A stretch of DNA of 64,000 bases, from the NCBI GenBank assembly GCA_018907035.1, contig JACCIC010000209.1, positions 62,501 to 126,500 on the forward strand, written 5' to 3'. Of the stretch, positions 12,077 to 23,480 are shown in pieces. Source of the DNA: Sycobia sp. Sy_11 (Eukaryota > Arthropoda > Insecta > Hymenoptera > Epichrysomallidae). Each line of letters starts with the position of its first letter. Position 1 is the stretch's first letter. The notes under the pieces were generated by a model. The model did not search any database. It was not told the DNA's origin and saw only the letters and a program-made list of their open reading frames with translations. Position numbers and translations under genes: made by a program.

Positions 12077-12710
12077 GAGCGCGCGCAACGTCGCGAACGG
12101 CGACAGGAGCAGCTCTCGCTCGACATTAGTCTCTTCCGAGACTCTTATCGTTTTGTCGCGTTTCTTTTGCAATTCTTCCTGAAATGCTCCCCCGGCGCGT
12201 CAGGATCTATGATGTATAAAATTATAATTACTTCGACGCGCGTTTTTGTTAAAGAATCTCTTATAGATGATTTTATGTGTTCTGTTTTTTTTTTTTTTAT
12301 TTTATCGACAAGCCGTCGACTATCGTTTAATGTACATAAAGGACTTACGACTAATCGCTGAATAATTTCAGCATATCCTCCGACGTATCCTCGCCATCCC
12401 CCTGCGGCTAATTGGATATTAAGCAATCCCCCGCGTACCTTATACGTCCCGACATTACACGCGGAATGAATTGTTTAGCCCCGCATCGTTTTGCGGAATA
12501 GAGCTATATTACGCATACGTATACAGGTATGCGCACGGGCCGCCAATTAAACCGCGTCATAAATAAGCGACGACCTTGCGAAATATCGAGACCGCCGCGC
12601 GCGCGCGCGCGCCTATTCCTTCTTCCACTCTGTGCATTATATTATACGTTTGCGAGGCGTAGGGTGAAAAACGACCTCGGCTCGATCCACCTGACAGGCG
12701 GGAGAAGCGT

Positions 12711-12714
<4 letters not shown>

Positions 12715-12754
<40 letters not shown>
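12715..12754. repeat. (GA)n microsatellite
   Basis: A perfect GA array followed by CGCGCC. Confidence 0.95.
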
Positions 12755-12758
<4 letters not shown>

Positions 12759-12970
12759 CCAGCTTTCTATTCAATTTTCGATTTCCTTGAATCGAGCGAA
12801 GATCGGTTGCGCGGGTGCTATCCGCGATTCGTTGAACTAACCGCCCCCGACCCCCCTCGGCTTTCTTTTGTCTCTTTTTTTTACATTCTAAGCGAGAAAA
12901 TGCTGGCTACCCCCCCCCTCCACCCCATTCCCCCCTCGCCAAAGACGATTCAAATTTGAATCGCATCTAT

Positions 12971-12978
<8 letters not shown>

Positions 12979-13011
<33 letters not shown>
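12979..13011. repeat. (TA)n microsatellite
   Basis: A TA array preceded by a short CA run. Confidence 0.95.
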
Positions 13012-13015
<4 letters not shown>

Positions 13016-13326
13016 CGGCCTTTCGTATAAGATTAATCGGCATTCCGATACGCTCGAAAATCCTCTCCACGGAAGATCCCCGCCGACCGATCAATCGGCG
13101 CTGCGCGGGCGACGGCGACGCTGACGAATGGCCACGGTTCATCTTTTCCCGTTCGCGCGCGCGCGCGCGCGGCGCTGCTCGTTCCAACCCCCACCCACCC
13201 ACCCCACCCCCCCCCGCTTCCAGAGGCGCGCTATCTCCCGTCTCCTTCCGCGGCGTCTGTGTCCGCGCTGCGGCCTCGTCCCTCGTTCTCTCTCCCTGCT
13301 CCCTCCCGCCACAGTCGGTCCCACTC

Positions 13327-13378
13327 GCTCTCTCTGTCGCTCTCTCTCTCTCTCTCTCGCTCTCTCTCTCGCTCTCTT
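13327..13378. repeat. imperfect (CT)n microsatellite
   Basis: CT units with regular CG interruptions. Confidence 0.9.
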
Positions 13379-13571
13379 GATGCAGCGGCGATGTGCACGT
13401 AATACGTCGGAGCAGCACCGTCCTCCTCTCGGATATTTTACGATGGCCAATAATTACGAGTCTCATTATATTTTAATTAGACGCGCACCGGCGATTATTC
13501 GGCCGGGCCTTCATTAATGCCCTTTACGAGGCGCGCTCTGTCATTCTCCCTCCGCACCCTCCCCACCCCCT

Positions 13572-13575
<4 letters not shown>

Positions 13576-13616
<41 letters not shown>
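13576..13616. repeat. (CT)n microsatellite
   Basis: A perfect CT array of 41 bp. Confidence 0.95.
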
Positions 13617-13620
<4 letters not shown>

Positions 13621-13970
13621 AATCTCAACGTTGAATAATGATTCGTTAAAGGAGGAGAAGTGCGCCACGGGAACGGATCCGAGAGCGAGATGATCCTTTG
13701 TGCGGGCACTGATAAAATGCGCGCGCTCGAGCAACGCGAGCCCCGCCGCCGCCGCCGCCGCCGCCACCGCCGTCGACCGTTTGCAATATACAAAATGTAG
13801 AGAGACGTACGAAATAGCGCAAACGCGTACCGATGTCGCGGCCGGGGGAGGGGGGGGACTGATGTTAAGCTCTACCGTTAGTCGAACAGCTCTTGCCGTA
13901 CCGCCGTGCTAAGCTCGGGCCAGCGTGCTTTTCGTCAGAGCACGCCGACCGATAAAATATTGTGGCGCTG

Positions 13971-15960
13971 TGGAATTTTTAAATTTCGGCTATGCTTTTG
14001 TATAGATCGAGGTTTTTTGTTTTTTTTTTTTTTTTTGTTTTTTTTAATACCTTAGAAGAGAGAAGGGGGGCAGTACTTTCGGTAATTTTTATGGACAGCG
14101 ATCTACGAATGGATTTGATTGACCAGAGTATTATTTCGGTGATCCCGAGACGTCCCCGGCGGAAATTCCAATCCAAGAGCCGATTAAATGTAGGACATCT
14201 CCCTAAAGCTTACAGATACTACTTTATGTATACAAATGCCCATCGTGAAACATAGTCACCGATTAGCGCCAATATTTTGATGCATGAAGTGAGCAGCAAC
14301 CAATAGGATCTCAATAAAAAAAAAAATATTTTTGTTTCAAGAACGCGTCACGATAATTTTTTCGTCTTTTTTTTAAACAGAATCGAGGTTCGTACACTAT
14401 TACGCAAATGGTCATACGTAGATCCGAGCATAATCGAGCAATAAATATTAATAATATAGTAATAATTCATGGGAATTATCAATGACAATTTATAATAGCA
14501 ATAAAATGAGAATAGAGGTTAAATTCTATTTTTACAACGTTGATTTCGAAAAATTTATAGTCCTGCGCCTATGAGAACTGTTAATCAAAAAATTATAGAT
14601 TGAAACAGAAAAATTACAGAAAATTCCGTTGAAATCCTAAAACTTTTCGTACGGATGTCCTTTACACATATTATACATATTATTTGCTTATCCAATTCTA
14701 AATAAATCGTTAAAAAAAGAAGAAAAAAAAACAAATTATATTCAGTTTTCTGTAATAACTTTAAAGAAAGATTATCATTTATTTTTAATTATTTAATAGT
14801 AATTGATTTACTATATAGAAGCGTATATAAAATATTTTTCGTTCGAAAAATATTGACCAAACTGGGAGCAAATTAAAAAATCGATGAACGTAATTTTTGT
14901 TCAATACAGACTTGATGACTGAATAATAGAATTATCAAGAATTGTATTTGTGAGTTTGCGCGGGAAACATCGTAAGTAAAGAATATAAACATTCCAATTG
15001 GCAAACATTTTTTTTCAACATGATCTGACAAGCAGTTTATACCTTCGCTTTACTTTTCTTTCAAATTAAATATACATAGTAACTCGTTATTCTTAACATA
15101 TGTACTGATAAAAAATGAAGTAAAAATAAAGTTTGTATCCTTTGGAAATTACGGAAGCTTTTCTTCGTCAAATTTAAATTTTATAACTATCTTGTTATGA
15201 ATGTTACTCCACATACTGTCATCGATTATGCGCCCGTAAAAGAAAAAAAAAACGTTAAAGTTCCAACCTGTTCTAACGTGATCATTGGTATGGACATACG
15301 CAATTGTCTACGTACCGGCGTAAATCGCATTCAATATACGCACCCAGTTACCAGTTTTAGGAAATAATATAATAATTCAACCTATCGGCGACCGATCTCG
15401 ATGCCATAACTATAAGCGTGAAAGCCCGATCTAGAAATTAGAATTGGATAAAAATCAGAGCTAACGATATGCGGATGCGAGGATAAAGAGCACTGTTGAC
15501 GTTAGGCTTGACAAGGTGGCCTATTTGAGAAAAGTAGGGACATTTCGCGAAAAACTTCAATCGCCTATGATTTATGAACAATCGATTAAAAAATTTTCCC
15601 GTACTCGCTTCGACACTCGACAAAGTCGACCTCGGGCTCGACTGGAGAATTTTGAAAAGAACAACATTCTCCATCCAGAGCGCTGAAGACAAAGAGTCGA
15701 TTGTAACCTAATCGTAAGGACGCTCGAAAAGAATAGCTTGACACATACTCGAAAGTTTGACCAGTAATTGATGATTTTTCATTTATTATCGATAATCAGC
15801 GTACCGAGCCCGTGCTCGTGACCAGAGTGTCACGGTAAAAACACAACGGCGGACGCCTTTATATACGCAGTGCCGTCTAAAACGCGTACGATTCGTGACG
15901 ATTTTTCATAGCCCACTTATGTTTACGAATGCATTTCTGCTACGAGATTCATCGAACATC
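13971..15960. other. AT-rich non-coding block
   Basis: About 2 kb of AT-rich DNA with a T-rich tract at about 14012-14046 and no long microsatellite. A minus-strand frame from about 15674 down to 15438 (ATG start, about 78 codons) has no recognisable domain. CpG density rises again after about 15420. No gene is supported. Confidence 0.55.
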
Positions 15961-16157
15961 TAAACATCACGCCCGCGCTCGTTTGCTCCGATCTCGCTCG
16001 TTGGCCGGTATGAAATATAACGACGTTGCGCCATTACATATCGAGGACGGGCGTTATTGAGCAAAATTTTCGATCGCCGCCGAAAATTCGATCGGCCGTC
16101 GCCGCGTTCGGTCGCGAAGATTGGTTCGGACACGCGCCAATGATATATAATATGTAC

Positions 16158-16214
<57 letters not shown>

Positions 16215-17060
16215 AATCGGGGCGACGAAACGACACAGGACAGGGAAACGCGAGCGCGCGCGATCGAGGGGAGTTGGCGGGAGGAGGAGTTTTATCGTTA
16301 TTTTCCCGCGGGCTGTGTACACGCGTACGTGTTAAAGGAGCGTTTCGCGAATCGATCCGATAAGGCCTCGATGGCTTATATGGCTTTTAGGTGTCACCAT
16401 CGACTATATAACCGGAATAACAAGTATATTATTGGAGTATATAATAATCAGATTGATAAGGATTTACAGTAATGAAAATTAATTTTTTCCTTATAATTTA
16501 TATATACGCCACCCAAGATATATATATATATATATACGAGCAATACCAGGGCTGTCCACGCGAACTTACGAGCCGTATAAACCCATTGCCAATGCGTTAT
16601 ACGGGAGCGACATAATATATTCGCGGATACGAGGATATTTGATATACGCGAATCGATAATTAAAACGCGCGCGTGATTTTTTTTACCCCCTCCCCTCCCT
16701 CGCACGCATCGGGCTGCTTAATTGTTAAAAGTCGCAGGTTCCAACTATATATATATGGTTTATTTGCGCAGCTAGAATTTCACGCCGATTTTATGTCGGC
16801 GAAATTTAATGGGTGTGCGGTCTTTAACATTTCCGTATACGCGTATAAACACACCAATAATACTGACCGGGATTGTTATATGATAAAATTAACAAAACTG
16901 AAGCGAATGGAAAGTCTCGGATAATGCGGGTGGTGTATAAGAAAATATCTTTGCTCGGCGACGCGAAGATAAAAAGATTTCGCGAGTCGCAGGATACTTT
17001 TCTTTTTTTTTTTATACAATCGGTGCTAATGTATAGAGAATTTAGCCAATCAACGTTTTA
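15961..17060. other. mixed-composition non-coding block
   Basis: CpG-rich at the left and AT-richer towards the right, with one long (TA)n array at 16162-16210 and short TA runs near 16517 and 16747. No gene-like frame. Confidence 0.6.
16162..16210. repeat. (TA)n microsatellite
   Basis: An uninterrupted TA array of 49 bp. Confidence 0.95.
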
Positions 17061-18290
17061 AAGAAAGTCGCATGTCTATTTATATTATCAATATAGTATT
17101 ACAGAAGTACTAACGAAAAACGCGATTCCCCCCCCCTCCCACCGTGTTTGTCGGAATTGTCAAACAGCCGGCATTGCAAATATTCACTCTGATCTGCGTA
17201 TGCAGTAGATATACGAGGATCGAAAATAGTTCCATAATATAGAAATTAGTGCAGCGAAAACGTGCTCTCGTCTATCGTACTAGATAAATTTTGACCATAA
17301 AATTTTTTTCAGCTAATGTAAAATCGGCGTACCTGGTGAAAATGCTCAGCAGTTAGCCGTAAGCGAGGTATTTTGTTATGAAAGAAACTAGAAACACGGT
17401 GCTTGTATTCGAAATTAACTAGAAATATAAGCGACGCGTTTTCTCCGCTCATTCCGACCGATTTATAGATGAATTTCCTAAACCTATTTCTTAAGCATTT
17501 ACTACTCAAAATAGTTTGTAACGCATAAATGTATTTGAGGTTGTGTTTAAAATCTACCTTAAAAAAGTCTTGAAACTAGATATAAGATATATAGCCTTGC
17601 TAAAAAAATTATTATCTTGAATATGAATTCTTATATAAATTGATTGACTTTAACATTATTTTAAATAGTAAATTGTAAATTTTTATCAAGCTTAACTAAC
17701 AAACCAATAATTGAAGTCGCTATAAGATAACGCAGAATAGTATTTTTTAATTAACTTTCATACGAAAGTTACCAAGATGATTGGAAAACAGACTTTATTA
17801 TTCCTTTATAATTCTTTCAATTTTGTTAGTTTCCGTATCTCATGATTTTTCTTTTATTAAATAAACAAATGAAATAAATTGTTCATTTACTAGCCACTAA
17901 CAAGGTTGACAATTACCCCAATTTCTACCCAGTTTGTAACTGGTCTTTACACCTTTAATTTCTACCTTTTTCTCAATTTTATTGACAACCTTCAGATTTT
18001 GCATTCTCAGATGTTCCTAGTTTCTAGCCACGATGAGTGCACTCTGCTCTTACTATGCAATCACTACTTTCTTATCGGATTTCGACGAGGGGTCGAAAAT
18101 TCCGTAATAATATTCGCGTAAAACCGTTACTAACAACACATGCGTAACCATCGATAATTCGACGAAACTTACCGAATACTTTATACTATAAACACCCCCG
18201 CCATCTGCAATTTGTCGCCCTTCCAACCCGCCGAATTACTGCGTATAATGACAAGTTTCATTGACAGAGTCAATGACAATTTTTAGCCCG
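17061..18290. other. AT-rich non-coding block
   Basis: Plain AT-rich DNA with a C-run near 17130. The frame at 17906-18121 starts at TTG and has no recognisable motif. I see nothing else. Confidence 0.55.
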
Positions 18291-18344
18291 GACATCGCAG
18301 AGACGGCAGTCCTCGCCTCTTGAACTTTTTACGCGCCTACCTAT

Positions 18345-18354
<10 letters not shown>

Positions 18355-18398
<44 letters not shown>
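18355..18398. repeat. (TA)n microsatellite
   Basis: A TA array of 44 bp with a GT flank at the left and a CA flank at the right, so the whole is nearly palindromic. Confidence 0.95.
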
Positions 18399-18404
<6 letters not shown>

Positions 18405-18591
18405 GCGGCAAAATCTAACGGGTCGCATCCGCGAGAGGCGAAAATCGCGGTCGCCCACGCGCCCTCGCACGAGACCGGAAGTAATCGCAGCCGCGGAGCA
18501 ATTTCCCGCTGGGGAGAGCGTCTTGGCGGTGTCGCTTGAACCCGATACCGACACGAAATGCTCGCCCGCTCCCCCTCCCTCTCTCTCCCTC

Positions 18592-18594
<3 letters not shown>

Positions 18595-18628
<34 letters not shown>
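18595..18628. repeat. (CT)n microsatellite
   Basis: A CT array; imperfect CT extends to the left from about 18572 and recurs at about 18736-18766. Confidence 0.95.
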
Positions 18629-18632
<4 letters not shown>

Positions 18633-19370
18633 AGAAAGACCCTCTCCAAGAAGACGCGGGGAAGGAGCGCTGGCGAGCTGCAGGTGCGGCGACGCGACGC
18701 GTGGGTGTCGCCTTACGTCCGGGGTTACGGGCAACTCTCTCCCTCTCTATCCCTCTCTCTCTCTCTTCGCTGCAGGAAGCTGGTACCGATGATGTCTTCT
18801 CTTCGGAGTAATATAAGTGTATATATATACATAGGGAGGAGGTTCAGAGGATCCGGCGACGTCCCCCCCCCCCCGCCTATATAACAGCCTCATCCTGCGC
18901 GCGGCTTTCAGCGAGCTGCGAGCCTCCATTATCGGGCTAATAGCCCTTGTGTACACGCATGGACACCCATACATTCATATACTAGCGTACAGGCGAAAAA
19001 TACCCCGCCAACCGGTCGCGCGCGGACCGCGAGGATGCGGGCGCGACGGCGGAGCGGGGGTGGGCGGGGGGGTGCCGGCTTCGCCACGCCTTTGTAAACG
19101 CAACGCATCCTCGTGCGTATTATAGTAGCGAGAGCGCAATTCCGTCGCGTAGGCCGAGGGCAGAGGGGGGGGGAGGCGTTCGTCATTCTCAAGCGTTCCG
19201 TAATTGGCCGATTAGGCAGTCGTCGGATTCGGCTCGGCGACGCATCTGTGTTTCGTCGCGCGTTAGCTGGCACTCGCATGATATACGCACGTGCGGAAGA
19301 ATACAGATTTGCGGCGCTGAATTGGCGCTACATGACACAATCGACGGATAAGGACTGAAATAAAGGATAA

Positions 19371-20450
19371 TGTTATTTGTTGATAATTTAAAATTATGTT
19401 GATTACGTTCGATTGATGATTTTGAGGAGGGGTCGTCGTCAAGAGCGGTTAAAAAAATTAATTTAATTTTTACAATTCTCAAAGGTTATAATACGTAGAA
19501 TATATTTCGTTATTCGAGTTCAGAGAGTATAGTTCACTTTAATATATTCTATACATATATGGATTATAAAATTAAATAGAATAAGATATTATTAAGCAAT
19601 TAGTATTTACACGTATTTGTGTACACGTGTTTTCATTCAATGCCTTAAACCAATAGAATCAGGCGCCGACAAGTGTCGGATTTAATATATAAGAGAAGTA
19701 ACAAAAACATTGTTTTGCACTCCGTAGCTTAATAAATAAAGAAAATCTCTGAATTGTTTAATCCCTTTAGATTTGAAAAAATACTTAAAAAATTAATCGT
19801 ATTTTGCGATCGTTTAGTGATAACCTCGCCTGAAATATTTTATCGAGCAATAAAATGCTTTTGTAAGACATTATACGTATACGACCGTATGATACATGAA
19901 AATTTTTCGGACAATAAAGGTGAAAAGCCGACTCGGGCTTACAGAGGCAAGGAGGTAAACTCTCATATGGATTTTTCCTTCATGATTGCAATGATTTCAA
20001 TAGATTTCTAAATAATTTATTTCAGAATTCGTGATGGATTGACATGACTTTAATCAACTTGAATCGGAATCATTTCAAAATATCTTCTGTATCTTTTATT
20101 GACTGCGGGTGGGAAAAAAAAATCTTTTTTCATTATCAAAATTATTAGTAAAATATCGTGATTCTTTATTAATAATTTTCTTTTATCAATAATAAATACA
20201 GTTTTAGCTTATGAAACAAACAAGCTTTTTTTCATATAGCTCTATTTGATAATGCTTCACCACTAAATTCGATCAAGTTTCAAGGTTGATGAATTGCTTC
20301 AACCACTTTTCGGCAGCTGTTCTATCTTCTATTAAGCCCCCAGATATGAAAAAATTATTAACGCTGTCTTATCATGGATCACGTTTATCTGCACGTCTCT
20401 ATTAAAAACTGCCCTGAATACAATAGAAACATTTTCGAAAATCCCCGTAC
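19371..20450. other. AT-rich non-coding block
   Basis: Plain AT-rich DNA without long microsatellites. A frame at 19754-20011 starts at TTG and matches nothing I know. Confidence 0.55.
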
Positions 20451-20886
20451 GCTTCAGCCCCGCGCAGTCGAGCCCTCTTGTCTATATAAATATATTCCGT
20501 TATCCGGACTAACGAGGAACATATGACGCAGCCGCGAGTCCTACGCGTCTATCCCGCAAAGGAAGCTTCCGAGTTAAAACGAGGAAGCCCGGTGCGCAGC
20601 TTCTCCCCCCCCCCCCCGCACCGCCGTTTCGTCTCCCCGTGTCCTCGTTGTAAACGAAACGGTTTCCTCGGGAATCCACCTAACGTCCCGTATATAACGT
20701 TTCTGATCTAAATCTATATATATAACGTTAGCGTTGCCCCGCGCCTGACGAAATAAATGGTCTCGCCGTCGAGAACGGCGAGGACCAGCGTCAGGGCCGG
20801 GTGCAGTGGTTGGTTCCGCTCTCGCCTGCCCCCCTGCTCCTCTGTCGAATAGCAAACAACAATATTATTCCCTTCTTTCTGAAAAA

Positions 20887-20912
20887 AGCAACTCTACGAA
20901 TGTAGAGTTGCT
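20887..20912. repeat. perfect 11-bp hairpin with 4-nt loop
   Basis: AGCAACTCTAC is followed by a GAAT loop and its exact reverse complement GTAGAGTTGCT. It is the tightest non-microsatellite hairpin I saw. It could be the centre of a foldback element or a chance palindrome. Confidence 0.8.
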
Positions 20913-21307
20913 AATGTTATATATAGATACATATAGTCTTTGTCGCGCTCGAGTACCCCGCGCCACTCTCTGCGCCCTAATCTGGCCTAACGGACGTATG
21001 TGTTAATGCGTATATCATCGACCGTAAATATAATTTACAGCGCGGCCTCACCGTTCGCATGGCGCTTAAAAAACGGGAAAACATAGCAGCTTGACGAAAC
21101 GGTGGGGGGTAATATAGGTGGCGGGGGTGCCGATAAGAACCGAGAGCTGGCCAGAGAGCAGAGAATGAAGGAAGCACCGGCGGCTGGGGTGGGGTTGGGG
21201 GGGGGGGGGGGTACGCGGCGTACTTCGCGACAGGTTCTACGTGGATCGGCGCGCTCCGGCGACTTGCCTCGAAAGCGGATACGCGGTGTCGGGGCACTTA
21301 TGCTCGC

Positions 21308-21333
21308 TACGTATGAGCGATACGTATGAGCGA
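21308..21333. repeat. 13-bp tandem duplication
   Basis: TACGTATGAGCGA occurs twice head to tail, a recent slippage-type duplication in CpG-rich DNA. Confidence 0.85.
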
Positions 21334-21421
21334 TAGGCGACCCCGCCTGGCGCGGCCGCCTGTCGCAGAGGAGCGAGGGAAGGAAGGCTCTATCGGCGCG
21401 AGAACGCGTCTAATAGCCTTC

Positions 21422-21426
<5 letters not shown>

Positions 21427-21462
<36 letters not shown>
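21427..21462. repeat. (TA)n microsatellite
   Basis: A perfect TA array of about 36 bp. Confidence 0.95.
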
Positions 21463-21470
<8 letters not shown>

Positions 21471-21794
21471 CGCAAACCCATACGTCGAGAGTGTCTGGCG
21501 CACCACCTGCTATGGATCGTAGTAGGGCGTCGAGGCGAAGTCGCGGCGGCCGCGACCCCTACGCAGCGCGAGGGGGGGGGGGGCTGTGTATCGGACTGTG
21601 GCCGGATTTGGAGAGGGATGCCCGGCCCGATAATAAAGAGGGCCCCGGGCACTTGTCGCTCGCTCTGCCGGGGCCCGTGTGTCGGCTGTTAAGATAAATG
21701 TTTAAATTTTTTTTTAATGCTCGAGGCAAGCCTTGGGACGGGCGGCTCGCGACCGAGGGAAACGAGTACTTATTGCGTATATGCCGTTATAATG

Positions 21795-21818
21795 TTTTTT
21801 TTTTTTTTTTTTTTTTTT
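21795..21818. repeat. poly-T run
   Basis: A long T homopolymer; a second T-rich run lies at about 22078-22097. On the minus strand either could be the poly-A tail of a retroposed copy, but no copy body was recognised. Confidence 0.85.
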
Positions 21819-22828
21819 GTTATCCTTCCGGTAAATAGTCCAGATATGACGCAGGCTCGGAAGCTTCTGTCGTAAGACTGGGCGGTTGTAGACGTATATG
21901 AAAGCACCGACAATTGTTATTCGTATAGATAAATCACGTTCTTTCCCACGGCGTTTTGCAATAAAAAAAAAAAAGGGCCAAAGATAAAACATAAAACAGA
22001 CGATAAGCGAAAGCAAATCATCAACTTGCTGGAACATCTTATTTCGATTTGCACGGTTGTACAAGTGTTTTTTCTTTGTTTTTTTTTTTTTTTTTTTCTT
22101 TACGAGCCTCGATTCACGAGTCTCTAATTAGCGCATTTGAAAAGCACGCCGTGCAGACGGCAAACGTGCGAATGCAAGGAAATTGTACATTGCCGTGTAT
22201 TAAATATATTTTGCGATTATTCAAAAAAAAAATAAATAAATAAATAAAATAAAAGGCAAAACTGATTTTTGTTAATTGTACCGTATACGTATCGGTATTA
22301 AGTATCAGAAATTACGCATCGGAATCAAACGAATCTTGGAATCTTCGGAAAACGCGCGCTTATCGCTGAGAATACTGGACATTATTCTTATTCATACGTA
22401 TATATCATTGGCAATACGCGTCGGAATCCTCAAAGACCGTACTTGCTGCAATGCGATACAATTGCAAGCATCAATGGCTCTAACGATGCAAATGTGAAAG
22501 AAAAATGCCATTAAGGAGCCCCCATTGAGCGGGCCATTAATTCGGCTCCCTGAAAAATCCGCCGGGGCGCGCGTTTCCCATTCGAAAATTTACGGCGGCC
22601 AATTCTCGCGCGCGCCGAACGGGCGCCGCGCAATACGCGGGCAATGCTCGCGCTTCCCGCCCCCCGTCCCCGTCTCCCCCCTTGCGTTATTAAAGCGCGC
22701 GACCCTTTTATTACGATTCCGCCTCAATTATATCATTCGTGACGATAAAAGCCCCGGGGTTTTACGCGCGACCGTATATATTTATAGGTATGCGCGCGTG
22801 CCGCGCGCGTTCGCTCATAGCAGCTGGG

Positions 22829-22831
<3 letters not shown>

Positions 22832-22873
<42 letters not shown>
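22832..22873. repeat. (GA)n microsatellite
   Basis: A perfect GA array of 42 bp. Confidence 0.95.
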
Positions 22874-22877
<4 letters not shown>

Positions 22878-23208
22878 GCTCGGGGTCCCGCGGGTACGGG
22901 GCGCGGGCGCGCGCGGTTCATTGGTTCCTCAAGGCCCGAACTTCCCTCGCTCCAAGACGGCTGGCTGCTGCGGCGACGCCGCGCTATATTATCTCGCGGA
23001 CCCTCGCCCCCCCCTCCCCCCGAGTTCTCGTCTGTATCGCGGTATCGCCGCGTGCACCGATCGCCTGACCACTGTCGTCGTGTACGCGCGTACGCGTTCG
23101 TCCGTACGCGTGAATATGGAGGCAGTGCACCCTGACACTTTGTATGGCAGCGCCGACAGGAAGGAAGGGGATAGTTGGGAGCGCAAGAGAGAACGAGCGT
23201 GGAACGAA

Positions 23209-23211
<3 letters not shown>

Positions 23212-23245
<34 letters not shown>
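23212..23245. repeat. (TA)n microsatellite
   Basis: A TA array of 34 bp. Confidence 0.95.
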
Positions 23246-23247
<2 letters not shown>

Positions 23248-23480
23248 CTACATATATATGAACGTATGTGCCGGTGCGCGCGGCAACCGCTGGCCAGCTT
23301 CCTCCTCCTGTCGCTGCGACGCGACTACCGACGCGCGGATCAGGTGACGTTAAAATTCTCGATACTCGAGGAGACGGACGCTCCGAGAGAGAGGCGACGA
23401 TGAGCAGCTCCTCTGATATATTTACGGCCGTACGGAGCAAGTGAGAGGGATTTAGAGAAGGTGCACGAGAGAAGGGTGTG

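Larger units (their letters stand above)
11221..13970. other. CpG-rich, microsatellite-dense non-coding block
   Basis: Contains (CA)n, (TA)n, (GA)n and (CT)n arrays, two alternating-CG tracts (12596-12612 and 13154-13171) and a (GCC)n patch at 13745-13773. A polypyrimidine tract ending in AG at 12892, with a CTAAC upstream, resembles a 3' splice site, but the frame after it stops at 13012. No gene is supported. Confidence 0.65.
18291..19370. other. CpG-rich non-coding block
   Basis: Holds (TA)n and (CT)n arrays, C- and G-runs and CpG-rich unique DNA. Open frames are repeat translations. Confidence 0.6.
20451..23480. other. CpG-rich non-coding block with an AT-richer middle
   Basis: Contains C- and G-runs, (TA)n arrays and one (GA)n array. 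The stretch 21700-22500 is AT-richer, with long T- and A-runs and an (AAAT)n patch near 22228-22252. The open frame of about 290 codons across 22525-23403 runs through in-frame GA and TA arrays and is not accepted as a gene. Confidence 0.6.

Noticed and set aside
12840..13012. CTAAC branch-like site, polypyrimidine tract and AG at 12892, as in a 3' splice site
   Set aside because: The frame that stays open runs through a C-run and a TA array and stops at 13012; no donor follows nearby.
22525..23403. A plus-strand frame of about 290 codons
   Set aside because: It passes through a GA array and a TA array, is Arg/Pro/Ala-rich as any CpG-rich DNA would be, and a 235-codon frame overlaps it on the other strand.
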